Below, in pieces: positions 35,461 through 46,873 of a stretch of DNA of 64,000 nucleotides. Origin of the DNA: Amblyomma americanum (Eukaryota > Arthropoda > Arachnida > Ixodida > Ixodidae). The notes under the pieces are model-generated. The model worked only from the letters and a program-made list of their open reading frames with translations, was not told where the DNA came from and ran no database searches. A program made the position numbers and the translations under genes. The stretch spans positions 49,289,507 through 49,353,506 of the forward strand of contig NC_135505.1 of assembly GCF_052857255.1 (NCBI RefSeq), in the 5' to 3' direction. Numbering within the stretch: position 1 is the first letter of the stretch; every line of letters begins with the position of its first letter.

Positions 35461-37305
35461 AACACAAAATTCGCTCTCAAAATGCGGATTAACGATGCTC
35501 TACGATGGGCCCAATGAAAAATATTCATTTCCATTCGGCTTTATTTCATATTCAGCACTCGCTTAAAAGTTAGGATTAGCACGTCCTCGCCATTGGTGAC
35601 GGCGAACAGTCATCTCTAGCTCCCCCCTTTGCAAGATTTTGTGAATAATTTTCCTGGGTTCTGATACCATTCTGAAGCTACTTCCGCTCAAGTGAGAAAA
35701 AAGGTGATAAAAAAACCATCTCTGCACTGCATCCAGTACCTAATTAGCGGCCATCTTCGAGATACTCTCGCTAGCGAGATCCAATTAATACAGCTCGCTC
35801 TCATTATTTTGGGTGGTTTTAAGAAAACGGGATCGATAGAGGGACAGCTCAGGGGAACGGCGGAGCACAGTGTCAAGGAGCGTCGCGTAAGACGAGTGTT
35901 AATAATCCAAAAGAGCAAGGCCCGCTTCTCCGGCACAATAGCGGCTCGTTTCACGGGGAAAAGCATGCCGGCTCTGTGAAGCGCCGTGAAAACTCTACCT
36001 GAATACATGTAACTAACTTCCGCACCTCATTGAACTGACTTTTCATAGAGTTTGCTTACATGGTAAAGTTCATTAATTAGGCAAGGCCTGTTAAAACAAG
36101 TATTGTTTTGTTTTATAAGAACCGGGCCCGGCCATTGCTGCTATACTTCTCGCAAGATAAGAGGACTGCTCAAGAGCAGCCGTCGTATTCCGTTAACAAG
36201 GTGGGGGAGGAACTTGTGGCGGGAGAAGCGCAGCACGAGACAAAGAAGAGAGAGGCGGGACACGACGCTAACAACCAGATTTTTACTGAAAGTGCGTCGA
36301 ATATATACATCTCGCTCGTGCAAAAAGGAAAGGACAGAAGCATGAAAAAGACATCAGATGTACACATGGTGAAAGACTAAGACAACGCGCGCACATCGTC
36401 CATTTCGCTGTCACGAAGCGCTATTGAAGGTATGCTGACGCATACGTCGCCCTTTTGTCGGATGTTGAAAGGTTCTTCAATCTCCCTGGTAGAGAGGAAA
36501 TAGGAAAAGAAGTTGGTTTACTCTTTAAGCCCAGGTCCACCTTTCTACTGGGGCATTACCAGCTAAGAAGACAGGTGGAACTGCCGCCATTTATTGTTTG
36601 CTATGATGGCAACATATAGAGATTTTTGCTTACGTGGAGCAACTTGTGAAATAGGGAACCGCATTAAGCAGAATGAACAAAAGTATTATTAAGGAAACTA
36701 TGAAACGGACGCGTGGACAAGCAGAAATTAGCTTTTATAAGAAGATTTCTGCGTTTTAATGCCAAAGAGCCTAATTTGACTGAAAGGAAGGGTTTGTAAA
36801 GTATAAATGAAAAAAAGATCGCACAAGTTCTACTGCCACCAGCCGTTTCGCAATGAAAACTGCGGGGAGGTCATGATTTTTTTTTATTTTACGAGAATAC
36901 CTCTCAAGCTGCACTACAACGGTATTCACTTACAATGATTACACAGTCATTTCTGGCGCAGTCACGAGCTTGAATGACTGGCGAGAAAAAAAAGTCGCAT
37001 TTAAATACAATTTCTTTAAGATGAGTGAATATCTTGCAACAGTACAAACATCAGCCTAATCTGAGAGAGCCACGCAATGCAGTTTTATTAAATACACTAC
37101 AAAGATGACATGGACCTTTGCACCCCTTTAAGCCTGTGAAGTATGCATGCTTCGAAGGAACAAGAACAAGCCTGTGACGCGCTAAATAGCTTGAAAGTGT
37201 CGTGGACTACAATGAGCAGGCCTTAGAGTCAATATTTGAGCACAGCGACCAAACAAGATTCGCGTTTACCGTGCCTGACTTCTGACCGTCAGCTGGCTAC
37301 GTAAC
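35461..37305. other. No gene recognised
   Basis: Anonymous A+T-rich sequence up to the LINE target site. Confidence 0.35.
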
Positions 37306-39160
37306 TACAGAGGCTTCTTCCATACGTAACACATCACAAATTCTTAGGTGTTACGATAGACCGTGACCTATCCTGGACGAAGCACATTTCTGTGCTCAAG
37401 AAAAAGCTCGACAGCTTTGCAAGCATTGTGCGGTGTATGGCAGGAAAATGCTGGGGTCCCTCTGAGCGATCTTTACTACACGTGTACCAGGCGCTGGTAG
37501 TCGGCCTTCTCAGATACAGTGCACCCGTTCTCTCGGGGGTCAGACTATCAGGCCTGCGTGTGCTTGAAAGCGCGCAGGCTCGTGCTTTAAGAGTATGCTT
37601 GGGTTTGCCATGTAAAACTTCTACATGGGGCACATTTTATGAGGCCCGCGCCTGCCCAGCACGATTTTATTTTCAACAGGAGCCACTTCGTGTGCATTTG
37701 CGGCATCTGACCAGGCATCGTCATCACCCCCTGACTAACATTAGTGCGGTGCGTCCAGATGCAGCCTTTTCCAGAGCCCTTTGGATGCAGCGCAATGCGC
37801 TGCCTTCGAACTACGCGCCACACCAGATTGCGGAGGTGCCACTTTGGGCAGTACCAAAACCATCTATACGGACAACAATCCCAGGGATAACAAAGAAAAC
37901 GCACATTCCAACAGTCGGACTGCAACAGCTGGCGGTGTCATACATTACATCTATGTATACTAACACCCAGCATGTTTTCGTGGACGGATCCGTTACGACC
38001 ACTTCTTCAGCTGCAGCGGTGATAGTGCCAGGAAATGCCTCATGTCACCGTTTCAGGCTCATGCACAAAACGTCCTCTACGGCAACCGAATTGGCAGCCA
38101 TACGAGAAGCCGTCCTTTATATTGGTCACCAGCCAGCGCAGCAATGGACTATATTCTGCGACTCCAGATCGGCATTACAGGTCGTACAAACTTATCTAAA
38201 ACCAAGAGCATGCGAGCAGCTGGTTCAACATATTGTGCTTTTGTTAGCCGAGGCTTTCCACCGCGGCCATATCATAAAGTTTCAATGGATACCGAGCCAT
38301 TGCGGCATAGCGGGAAACGAGCGTGCTGACGCCGAGGCTCGGATGGCACATAGTGATGGTGCTTTCATTGAGATAGCCTTTTCAAGATCAGACATTGGAG
38401 CCGTGTTGGCGCATTTAATGCAGGCGGCAATGCAGTCGCACTGGCATGATCCGAGTCATCAACAGGACCGCGTGTGTAAGCTTGACGCTGGCTCACGATT
38501 ACATTTCCCATCTGTGGTGGTGCGACGTCATGGGACTTTACTCCACCGGCTACGGCTTGGCGTTGCCTACACCAAACACTATCTTCACAAGATCGGCATC
38601 GAAAGTAACCCAAATTGCGCACAGTGCAACACACCAGAGACTATTGGACACCTTCTTTGCGCGTGCCCGAAGTATACTTCTGAAAGAACAACATTGGAGG
38701 CGACCGTGAAAAACCTGGACTCTCGCCCTCTCTCTGAGGAAACTCTTCTGGGCGCAAGGACGAGACGTTCTGATTGGTGGCGTGTGACAAAAGCCCTGCT
38801 CAACTTTTTGTGTGAAACAGGCCTGGATACTCGTTTGTGACCGCCTGTGCACAACCTACATGGTTAATGACATGTGTCGGTGTTGTGTTGCAGACACCAG
38901 TTTTGAATTTTATGTGTGTCCAGTAACCGCGATGCGAGCGCCAGCCAGTGTTGTGTGTGTGTGTGTGTGCGTGTGCATAGACATCACCCGTGAAACTCAT
39001 TGTATTATGCCATCATCAGCCTTCATTCACACTTTCCTTTTCCTCCTCTTCCCTTTCCCCTGTGTGGAGTAGCAGGCCAGGGCCCTGTTACCACCGGCCG
39101 ACCTCTCCGCCTTTCTTTCATTAAAATTCCCTTTCTTCTCTTCTTCTTACAGAGGCTTCT
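37306..39160 (+). mobile_element. 5'-truncated I-clade LINE with 13-bp target duplications
   Basis: The 13-mer tacagaggcttct occurs at 37306-37318 and 39148-39160 and encloses the element (37319-39147). It starts inside the RT C-terminal region and ends after a pyrimidine-rich 3' UTR with cattaaaattccctttcttc. A (GT)n microsatellite at 38949-38970 lies in the UTR. Perfect duplications and an uninterrupted frame argue for a fairly recent insertion. Confidence 0.9.
37320..38840 (+). CDS. LINE ORF2 C-terminal half: end of RT, RNase H and zinc motif
   Basis: An open frame of 506 codons runs from the truncation point to TGA at 38838-38840. It begins PYVTHHKFLGVTIDRDLSW, the conserved step after RT motif D/E. 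The RT thumb follows (LLRYSAPVLSG, ARALRVCLGLP). RNase H is at about 37,970-38,350, with Asp in VFVDGS, Glu in TELAAIREA, Asp in IFCDSRSAL and the final IPSHCGIAGNERAD. All four acidic residues are present. A C-terminal motif CAQCNTPETIGHLLCAC is the usual zinc module. RNase H placement after RT is typical of the I clade. The missing endonuclease and RT catalytic part make it non-autonomous; there is no natural start codon. Confidence 0.9.
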   Translation, partial: PYVTHHKFLGVTIDRDLSWTKHISVLKKKLDSFASIVRCMAGKCWGPSERSLLHVYQALVVGLLRYSAPVLSGVRLSGLRVLESAQARALRVCLGLPCKTSTWGTFYEARACPARFYFQQEPLRVHLRHLTRHRHHPLTNISAVRPDAAFSRALWMQRNALPSNYAPHQIAEVPLWAVPKPSIRTTIPGITKKTHIPTVGLQQLAVSYITSMYTNTQHVFVDGSVTTTSSAAAVIVPGNASCHRFRLMHKTSSTATELAAIREAVLYIGHQPAQQWTIFCDSRSALQVVQTYLKPRACEQLVQHIVLLLAEAFHRGHIIKFQWIPSHCGIAGNERADAEARMAHSDGAFIEIAFSRSDIGAVLAHLMQAAMQSHWHDPSHQQDRVCKLDAGSRLHFPSVVVRRHGTLLHRLRLGVAYTKHYLHKIGIESNPNCAQCNTPETIGHLLCACPKYTSERTTLEATVKNLDSRPLSEETLLGARTRRSDWWRVTKALLNFLCETGLDTRL

Positions 39161-39969
39161 CTTTTAGATGAACCTTCCTTGTGCGAAAATCGCTGCGTTG
39201 CAAGACATGCCGACAGCATAGCTGCGTCTGTATGCCTTCTTAGCCTCTGCGACGGCTCAGCAGCGCAATGCTCTGCCGCTGCTGTTATCAGTTCGCTCAT
39301 TGCGTCGAGTTAGTATCGTCACGAGATTTTTCGAACGAGCCATGCTTGGATTTTGGTTCTGTTGCTAACAGCAGAATTCCTAAAAAAAAGTTTACGAATC
39401 ACATGTTCAACTTTCGAAGAAAAATGTCCGATTCAAAGGCTGAAGTGAACAAAAAGGCGGCGGTCAAATCTACCCGACATTCTCCTTGAGGCATGGGCGT
39501 TCCAAACTACTGCTATTAGAAACGACGAGAAGGAGAGGAGTAAATTTTTAATTATCTCTATCTCACGCAGAACTGTGGTTGTCGTTAGACTCGAGGCAAG
39601 AGATTTTAGATATGTTCACTATGGCCCGGTACGCTCAGAAAAAGCATCCAGTTAATGATTTCCGCTCTCCGTGGCCACAGATATTTTTTGCCTGACAAAT
39701 TTGCTCTAGTATTTTTATCTTGCATTTCTGAAATGGACCATGAAATCGATTTTAACGCTGCACTGCAGGAAACTTTAACTCTCCTGGCAGGGAACGACGA
39801 GCGCGACGTCCGTGTACGCCACCCTTACATCTGTCTGCGGAATAAACCATTACTGCTGTGCCTCGTTTCGGAAATAATATTCTAAATCTCCGTTCCTGGT
39901 CAGTTTGATTTTTCTGCCGATAGTACTACCTGCCCTACCGCGTGCTAGCGATTCACATCGAAAAAGCAA
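39161..39969. other. No gene recognised
   Basis: Anonymous; short frames only. Confidence 0.4.
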
Positions 39970-40892
39970 CCCTTAAAGAATGGTTTATAGACAGTCTATA
40001 GACTTCTTATAGCCTCTATTGTCTTCCTATATACCGGTGTCCCAGCTAACAAGAGCCAAGGGTTAAAAAATAAATTATTAGAGACAGGCGAGTGAAACCG
40101 GTTGTATATTGGTAACAGCCGTCTTGCGCATCTCAGGCAAATTTTAGTTTAGCAATTAACTAATTGTTTAATTAGGCTTACTTACCTAAATTAATAAATA
40201 TTGACTTCAAACAACAAGTTGCATTTGAACAGTTGTCGAGACCTTCAGAAACACCCATTCCATCATTTACGGTAAGGAAACCCTCACGTGTGTCTTTTTT
40301 TCCCCAACTCCAAAGAAAGCCCGCGAAATACAAAATAAACCACGCGACTAACACACTTGCGCGCCAAGATCGTGCTGCTCTCAAGCACGGTTTGAGCAAA
40401 CGAAATCACCTGCATCCTTGACTCGACGGCCCCGAAGCAGCGGCAGACCGATATGTTGGCGGCGGCAACTCGCACCGTCATGTGTGCCAACTGGCTGACG
40501 CACACGAGCATTTTTTAATTTAGTTAAGTTAACTAATTAAATTATTAATTAATTGTGAAACAAAAATTTGCCTTTGATGCGAAAGATGGCTGTAACCAAT
40601 ATGCAAATGATTTCACTCGCCTGTCTCTAATAATTCATTTCTTAACCCTTGGCTATAGTTAGCTGGGACACCCGGTATATTTCTTTTCGTCTATTCACAG
40701 TCTGTAGACTGGCTATTGACAACAGTCTACTAAAATCAATGGCCATAAATATATAGATTGTCTATAGACTGTCTATATTATTTGTATTGCCGACAGACTG
40801 TCCTCTAAGGTTTGTTTACAGACAGTCTGTAGAATTTATAGACATAAGTCTATCGACAGTCTATACACTGTGTCAAGAAATTTTTGTAAGGG
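39970..40892. mobile_element. Outer MITE (CCCTTA termini), split by another MITE
   Basis: Left part 39970-40032 (cccttaaagaatggtttata, then agacagtctatagac) and right part 40677-40892 (dense in acagtctatagactgtctat-like palindromes, ending tttttgtaaggg) form one element. Its ends match the copy at 10772-11039. Core words of the TAGACTGTCTATA type repeat several times. Confidence 0.6.
40033..40676. mobile_element. Inner MITE with about 150-bp terminal inverted repeats
   Basis: The left arm starts accggtgtcccagctaac and the right arm, read in reverse, accgggtgtcccagctaact. Inverted similarity runs for about 150 bp (shared blocks agccaagggttaa, gaattattagagacaggcga, catattggt, ggcaaattt). The flanks are cctata and tatatt, consistent with a TA-containing target duplication. 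The middle (40.2-40.5 kb) shows no recognisable transposase. Confidence 0.82.
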
Positions 40893-42214
40893 TAATGCAG
40901 AATTGTCTTCTTCAGCCTCACGATCTCTCTCTTTTACAGGCATAAGTATTTAACCAGCTAATGTACACAAAAATTACCAAATGCAGGAAGTAAACTGATG
41001 GCTACGTGCGCTATCGGAGAAGAGATTCAATCCATCAATGAGTTTATGCAGCGTGCATGATTTAAAACGAATGATGTCTGTCTTGTGTGCATGTACAGGT
41101 TTTATCCGCATATACTCAAGAAAGCTCAAAAGAACAACCGCCACATCAGCGCACCGAAGACTGTATTGAATTATTGTTCCTCTGTTGCTTATCTCAGGAA
41201 TTAAAACAGCGTTTAAATCCCCGTAAGACATAACCAAATGCATACTAAAGAGTAATGAAGCCCGGTTCAAAAAACGCGAGAAACTCAGCGGGTGACGCAT
41301 CATATGCATTTAGGAAAGCACGCAATATATCTTAAGGCAATTGCTTTCCAGTCTTCTTAAAAATAAGAGTACGTAATTTACTCGGAACTTTTCGGCCTCC
41401 TAGAAAACGCAGCGTGGCGCGAACACACAAAGGGGTGTTTACAGAATGGCGTTACAGCAGAAGCCAGCTTTAACGACCCGGGAAAATATGTTACAGCCGC
41501 TGGGAACGCCCACAGTAGAAGGAAATTTTTTTAATGAGGTCATATTTCAGAGGTACTTTGCACTGCTCGAAACGGTTTTGTTTGCGCTACGCGCGAAGGT
41601 GCATTTATATTGGCGCGATTTACGCTGTCGTTCGCAATTACCGTTCACGCACGCTATACTGCGCGTGTATTAATTCACCGGGTAAGTTTATAAACGGTGG
41701 TACCGCAGCCATTGCTTGTATGTATGGCAGGGGAAGGTGGCAAGCCGGTTGGACGTATAACGCGCTCAAACGGATTTGGCAGCTGCAAATGATTGAGAAA
41801 AGTAAAACTGCGGGCTAATTCCATGGAATTGTTTCCAACCTGTGCGCCGTGTTGTTGGAAAACGTAAAAAAAAACACAATAAAAGACTGTAAAAAGTTCT
41901 TCAGTTGTGAGTTGCGGCTGACAGTTGTGAGGTGCAGCTTGAAGAAAAAACAAAGGTCATCGTGGAGAGATTTGCTGCTATTACTTATAAAAGAATGCAT
42001 ATGCGTGGACTGCATATGTCGCGTCTTTTGAACCACGCGCTTTAGGTGCGAGTGGCCATGACTGTAATGACATCTACGCAGTTACAACCCGTGCTCCGAC
42101 TTTGGCTAAAAACCTCATAACTGTGAAATTTTGTGAACCAGTTCAGACAATGCAAAGAAATAGTCGCTTTCTTCCAGCACTCTAGCCACGTTCTTACCCT
42201 CCGTAAATGAGCGT
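40893..42214. other. No gene recognised
   Basis: Anonymous sequence up to the tail of the reversed LINE A. Confidence 0.4.
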
Positions 42215-42217
42215 AAT

Positions 42218-42242
42218 AATTGAAATTGAAATTGAAATTGAA
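42218..42242. repeat. (AATTGA)n tail of LINE A
   Basis: Four hexamer units, forming the 3' tail of the reversed LINE. Confidence 0.85.
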
Positions 42243-42419
42243 CTTCATTCCGTCGAGGCAGAAAGGGACTCGAACAAAAGTGAAAACATATCACTTGACG
42301 TGGTTCGAGCCCCCATTTACAAGGCATACAGCAGTTGCACATTTACATGTATAGCACCATAGTCACGAGGACATACACACATAGAAAGTGAGTCAAGACC
42401 TACTTGTCTGAAAAGAAAA

Positions 42420-43261
42420 AATTGCATTTTACACAACAATACGATATCCCCATCACATCAAGACCAGCAGGATACACCTGAGAAAAGAAAAACATCATTA
42501 TACAATTATAGCGAGCATAACCATCACTCTTGTTGTGTAAAAAAATTCTTCAGAGTTTGGGTGCTAACACTTCGGATATTAATATCATGTTTATGGAGAT
42601 AATTTAACAAAGTTGGAAGTGAATATTCGAGCATTTGACGCCTGATGGTTGTGCGTATGAATGGAATTTTCTAAATTTCAGGTGACCGCGATGTTGATCT
42701 ACCTTCTCTTAAACTTAGAGTTGATATGGTTTGAATGAGGTCCTCATTGTTTTGGACATCCTGTTTATATCTTTTGGCTAAAATATAAGAGTAAAGCCGA
42801 TGCACAGAAAGTACTTTGAATTGCGTAAACAGGCTTCTAGTGTGTGCATAAGGATCTGCCCCTGCGATAAGGCGAACTGCTTTTTTTTGTAGCATGTGAA
42901 TCTGTTGTAAATTTGTAAATGTTGTGCTTCCCCATACCAGAAAACAATAGTTTACATGTTACTGAAACAATGCATTGAACAAAAGTAACTTAATTGGGGT
43001 CGGCAGAAAATATTTGAATTTCGCTAGTAAGCCGACGCTTTTGGCGATTCGGGAAACAATATTGTTAACGTGAGTGTCCCATAACATGTGTTTATGAAAA
43101 TGTACACCAAGTATTTTTATTTTATCCACGACTTCTATTGTTGTGTCACCGAAGGTTAAATTAATACGTTGCGCTGATGACTGCCTTGGAGTGAAGATAA
43201 CGACTTTTGTTTTCTTGCTGTTAATCTGCAGCGAATTTGCGACACTCCAAGAATGTAAATC
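42420..43261 (-). pseudogene. LINE A ORF2 C-terminal part, downstream of the LINE B insertion
   Basis: The minus-strand reading starts at 43,261 with DLHSWSVANSLQINSKKTK, then FGDTTIEVVDKIKILGVHF, SRIAKSVGLLAKFKYFLPTP, a stop, HVNYCFLVWGSTT, LQKKAVRLIAGADPYAHTRS and FKVLSVHRLYSYILAKRY. This is the RT thumb and C-terminus of a CR1-like LINE. Several in-frame stops (for example after LLFNALFQ and SRSPEI) show decay. Confidence 0.8.
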
Positions 43262-44757
43262 ATTTATTTATTTATTTATTTCAGATACTGTCAATCCCAT
43301 TGGGATTTTTACAGGATGGGCACATAGTAAGAAGGTACAAAGCGAATACAAATGGAATGGTATATATTAAGAACACTCTTGTTTGCACGTAATTACATGA
43401 GTATGGGAAAAAAAACACAGATAGCAGAAAATAAAACACATAACGAAAGAGTATATTTCACAGAAAAGGGTGCGATTTTATACATTGTAAGTAGTATGTT
43501 CATACAGATGCTGTTATATGCAGTGATACGAGCGGTCTGTTGTACTTGTATAATTATTATTTATTTATCTATTTTAATTATCGCGCAACTGTTCTTCTAC
43601 CAGAGTTACAAATTTCTGCAAAGATGTATTAGTAGTGATAGAGGGGTTCAAACTATTCCAATCTTTTATGGCAAGCGGAAAAAATGAATATCTGAAACAG
43701 TCGGTTCGGAATGCGTACTCTCTAAGGGTTAATGGGTGCTTATGCCGGGATGGTCTCGATTCATCTGCAGATATATATAACGAAGTATCTATGTTTAACG
43801 AGTTATGAACTAATTGGAACAATAATTTTAGTCGTGCTAGTCTGGCGCGTTTCTGTAAAGTAAGAATACATGCTTGGTTTAGTAGTTGGGATGGTGAATC
43901 ACTGGTCCTGTATTTGTTAAAGATAAATCTAATTGCCTTTCTCTGTACTCCTTCTAGTTTGTTAATGAGCTGTTGTGTGTAGGGAAACCAAATCATGTTT
44001 CCATATTCGAGAACTGATCGTATAAATGTGTTATATGCTAACAGTTTGGTCTCCGGTGGCGCTTCTCGAAGCCGTCTTCTAAGGAAGAACAATCGTTTTA
44101 AAGCAGATGATACTATACTGTTAATATGTGATTCCCATCTTAGATCATGTGAAATGATTATTCCAAGGTATTTGTGTTCGTGAACTCGGGTGAGCGGTAT
44201 GTTATTGATGCTGTACACATATTCGGACCTTTGTTTTTTACGGGTTACACATAAGAAGGCTGTTTTTTTAATGTTCAATTCCATTTGCCATTTGTGACAC
44301 CATATTACCACTTCATGAAGGGCGCTGTTTAAATCATCGTGGTCATTTACAGTGTTAATTTCGTTGTAAAGTATGCAGTCATCGGCAAAAAGTTTAATTT
44401 TAACTTGTATGTTAGAGGGCAGATCATTAATGAAGATAAGAAATAAAAGTGGCGCAAGGACGCACCCTTGGGGTACTCCCGACGTAACGAGCGCAGTAGA
44501 AGAAATTTCATTGTTAACTACAACATACTGAGATCGGTTAGTTAAGTAGTCCTCGATCCAGTTGATAATAGGGCCGTTACCTAAAGTTGATCTAAGTTTG
44601 CTAATTAGTTTTTTATGGCTTACTTTGTCAAACGCCTTAGAGAAATCAAGTGCAATCAAGTCAACTTGCTTTTGGTTATCAATGCTCTGGAACAAATCAT
44701 GTGTTAGTTCGAGTAATTGGGTGATAGTTGAAAGTCCCCTTCGAAATCTATGTTGAA
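43262..44757 (-). mobile_element. LINE B: 5'-truncated LINE inserted in LINE A, same orientation
   Basis: It starts with the RT motif HRFRRGLSTITQLLELTHD and runs to the ORF stop at 43574-43576. A 3' UTR with the hairpin AATCCC-aat-GGGATT (43293-43307 on the plus strand) and a tail gaaataaataaataaataaat ending at 43262 follow. The host LINE's coding sequence is contiguous on either side, which marks this as an insertion of about 1.5 kb. No clear target duplication is visible at the junctions. Confidence 0.8.
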
Positions 44758-46873
44758 CAGAGTTCCTAATATTATTTTCCAGGGAGTCATAACTATTGCC
44801 TCCAAACAACAAAGTAGCATCATCAGCATAGATAACAAATTTTGCTGCTGTAGGGATCCTTGTGATATCATTGATGTAGAAATTAAATAACAAGGACCCC
44901 AGGATGCTCCCTTGAGGTACGCCTGCATTAATTGTTTTGTAGGTTGACATGTAGTTTCCGATTGTTACACATTGCTTCCGTTTTTGCATGTATGACGTTA
45001 TTAGTTGTAGTGCAGTTCCTCGTATGCCATACAATTCTAATTTTTTTAGTAGTGTTGTGTGGTGCAGGCAGTCGAATGCCTTCGAAAAATCAATATACAG
45101 GCCAGCAGCTATTTCTCTTTCTTCAAATGCTTTGAGGATTATTTCTTTTTGCGCTAAAAGAGCAGTCTCGGTAGAACGGCCTTTACGAAAGCCAAACTGA
45201 GAGGTACTGATAAGATTAAACTTATTGGTGAACTTTGTTATTCGGAGATGTATTGTCTTTTCTAAGCCTTTTGAAAAAACCGGCAAAATAGAAATCGGGC
45301 GGTAGTTAGATAAAGAATTTTTGCCACCGGATTTAAACACAGCAATAACTTTAGATAACTGCATTCTGTCAGGGTAGACGCCTGTTGAGAGGGCAAGATT
45401 ATATACGTGATTGAGTTGTGGTAAAATTAGGTCAAGAGCATATTTAACTGGGGTTATTTGAATATTATCTATGTCAGTGGCATGGCTGTTACTAAGTGAA
45501 ACAAACACTGTGTACATTTCACTTTCAGAAGTTGGATGTAAAAAAAGTGTGTTAGGGTTCCTGACTACAGCATTCGTCGCTAAAGGGCAAGAACTTGAGA
45601 GCGAGCAAGAATTCGAAACCACGTTTATGAAAAAATGGTTAAAGGCTTCAGCTAATTCTTTATCACGTAGTACATCATTGTTTATTGTTATTTCGGTGGG
45701 GCCTTTGTTTTGGGGAAAACGGTTTAACAGTTCATTTAGATTTTTCCATATTATTTGGGTATTTCTGTTGCTACCAGGTTCGAAAATATTGTACAGGTAA
45801 TTACGTTTTGCATTTCTTAGCAGTGCGTTTGTTTTGTTCCTGTGTTGCTTAAATTTCTTCCAGTCATTTGGTTCACGGGTGGTCAGGAACTTTTTATATA
45901 GTTTTCCTTTCTTTTTTATCATTGCTAGGCACTCATTTGTAATCCAAGGCTTGCGAGGATTCGTAGCTTTCTTAATGAGAACCACCGGGAAAGACTGATA
46001 GTAGGCAAAAGTAAAGAGCTTCAGAAATTCGTTGTAGGCTTCATTTGCCGAGTTTAGTCGGTAAAGAGGATTCCAGTTTAGCTCCATTAATTTCCCCCGA
46101 AAATTGTCTAACGTTCTTTTGTTAATGTTCTGCTTTGTAAACCGAACATCATGTTTGGTATCAGAGTTCATTACGGGTAGCTTAGTGAACATAAAAATGG
46201 GTAGGTGATCGCTTATGGTTTCAGCGCAAACGCCTGCTAAAGTCTCATGGGTTGGAAGATTTGTTATAAAGAGGTCGATCAATGAGCTCGTGCTTATCGT
46301 TATGCGGGTTGCCGTGTCTATTAAGTTGTAGAACCCATTTGAAGAGAGTATAGTTTGGAAGTGACGTTGCACTGGTGATTGGCTTAACAAATCAATATTA
46401 AAGTCCCCTCCCAATACCAGTGTCAGACCATTTTCATTTGTATAACAAAGGAGCCTTTCTAAGCAAGAAAAGAAACTACTTATATTGCCATCAGGAGGGC
46501 GGTAGATGACAGCAAAAAAGTGTTTAGAACTAACAGCAGCTAAGCATTCAATGTGTTCATTGACAAAAGAGAACTCTTCATGCAAGTTGCAATTCAGGCT
46601 CTTCTTCACGTTTAGCAGTACACCACCTCCTCTCTTATTGTATCTGTTTAAGAAATAGGTGCTGTAGTTCCTGTCCACCATGACATCACTGTCGCAGCAA
46701 TACCAAGTTTCTGTCAACATCATTATGTCAAAACTAAATGTGAAATTTTCTAGAAGGACGTGCACCTGATCCTCTTTGTTCAGTGCAGATCTAATATTCA
46801 AATGGAAGCATTTCAAGCCGTTTATTGCTTCTGAATGAAAAATGTTAATGATATCCAGCGGCAGTAATGCCAT
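43574..46873 (-). CDS. Chimeric LINE ORF: APE endonuclease + RT (LINE A) fused in frame to a second RT + C-terminus (LINE B)
   Basis: One minus-strand frame of about 1,100 codons. The ATG at 46871-46873 is preferred over an upstream GTG. Counting from that upstream codon at 46894, residues about 28-245 are an APE-type endonuclease (FHLNIRS, LTETWY, LGGDFNID, SLIDLFITN, SDHLPI). RT 1 begins near residue 535 (NYRPISILPVFSKGLEK), has FGFRKGRSTETALL, YIDFSKAFD, GVPQGSILG and YADD near residue 690, and breaks off about 20 residues later. At about residue 712 a second RT begins at the equivalent of HGFRKG (HRFRRGLSTITQL). It has LDFSKAFDKVSH, GVPQGCVLAPLLF, FADD near residue 835, LGIIISHDLRW and the thumb to the stop. 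Two complete catalytic Asp pairs therefore lie in one frame. Whether it is translated is unknown; insertion explains its origin. Confidence 0.88.
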   Translation of the reverse strand: MALLPLDIINIFHSEAINGLKCFHLNIRSALNKEDQVHVLLENFTFSFDIMMLTETWYCCDSDVMVDRNYSTYFLNRYNKRGGGVLLNVKKSLNCNLHEEFSFVNEHIECLAAVSSKHFFAVIYRPPDGNISSFFSCLERLLCYTNENGLTLVLGGDFNIDLLSQSPVQRHFQTILSSNGFYNLIDTATRITISTSSLIDLFITNLPTHETLAGVCAETISDHLPIFMFTKLPVMNSDTKHDVRFTKQNINKRTLDNFRGKLMELNWNPLYRLNSANEAYNEFLKLFTFAYYQSFPVVLIKKATNPRKPWITNECLAMIKKKGKLYKKFLTTREPNDWKKFKQHRNKTNALLRNAKRNYLYNIFEPGSNRNTQIIWKNLNELLNRFPQNKGPTEITINNDVLRDKELAEAFNHFFINVVSNSCSLSSSCPLATNAVVRNPNTLFLHPTSESEMYTVFVSLSNSHATDIDNIQITPVKYALDLILPQLNHVYNLALSTGVYPDRMQLSKVIAVFKSGGKNSLSNYRPISILPVFSKGLEKTIHLRITKFTNKFNLISTSQFGFRKGRSTETALLAQKEIILKAFEEREIAAGLYIDFSKAFDCLHHTTLLKKLELYGIRGTALQLITSYMQKRKQCVTIGNYMSTYKTINAGVPQGSILGSLLFNFYINDITRIPTAAKFVIYADDATLLFGGNSYDSLENNIRNSVQHRFRRGLSTITQLLELTHDLFQSIDNQKQVDLIALDFSKAFDKVSHKKLISKLRSTLGNGPIINWIEDYLTNRSQYVVVNNEISSTALVTSGVPQGCVLAPLLFLIFINDLPSNIQVKIKLFADDCILYNEINTVNDHDDLNSALHEVVIWCHKWQMELNIKKTAFLCVTRKKQRSEYVYSINNIPLTRVHEHKYLGIIISHDLRWESHINSIVSSALKRLFFLRRRLREAPPETKLLAYNTFIRSVLEYGNMIWFPYTQQLINKLEGVQRKAIRFIFNKYRTSDSPSQLLNQACILTLQKRARLARLKLLFQLVHNSLNIDTSLYISADESRPSRHKHPLTLREYAFRTDCFRYSFFPLAIKDWNSLNPSITTNTSLQKFVTLVEEQLRDN

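Noticed and set aside
43250..44775. Target-site duplication for LINE B inside LINE A
   Set aside because: The bases before the 5' junction (ggaactct) and after the tail (gatttacattc) do not match; insertion without duplication or with a small deletion remains possible.
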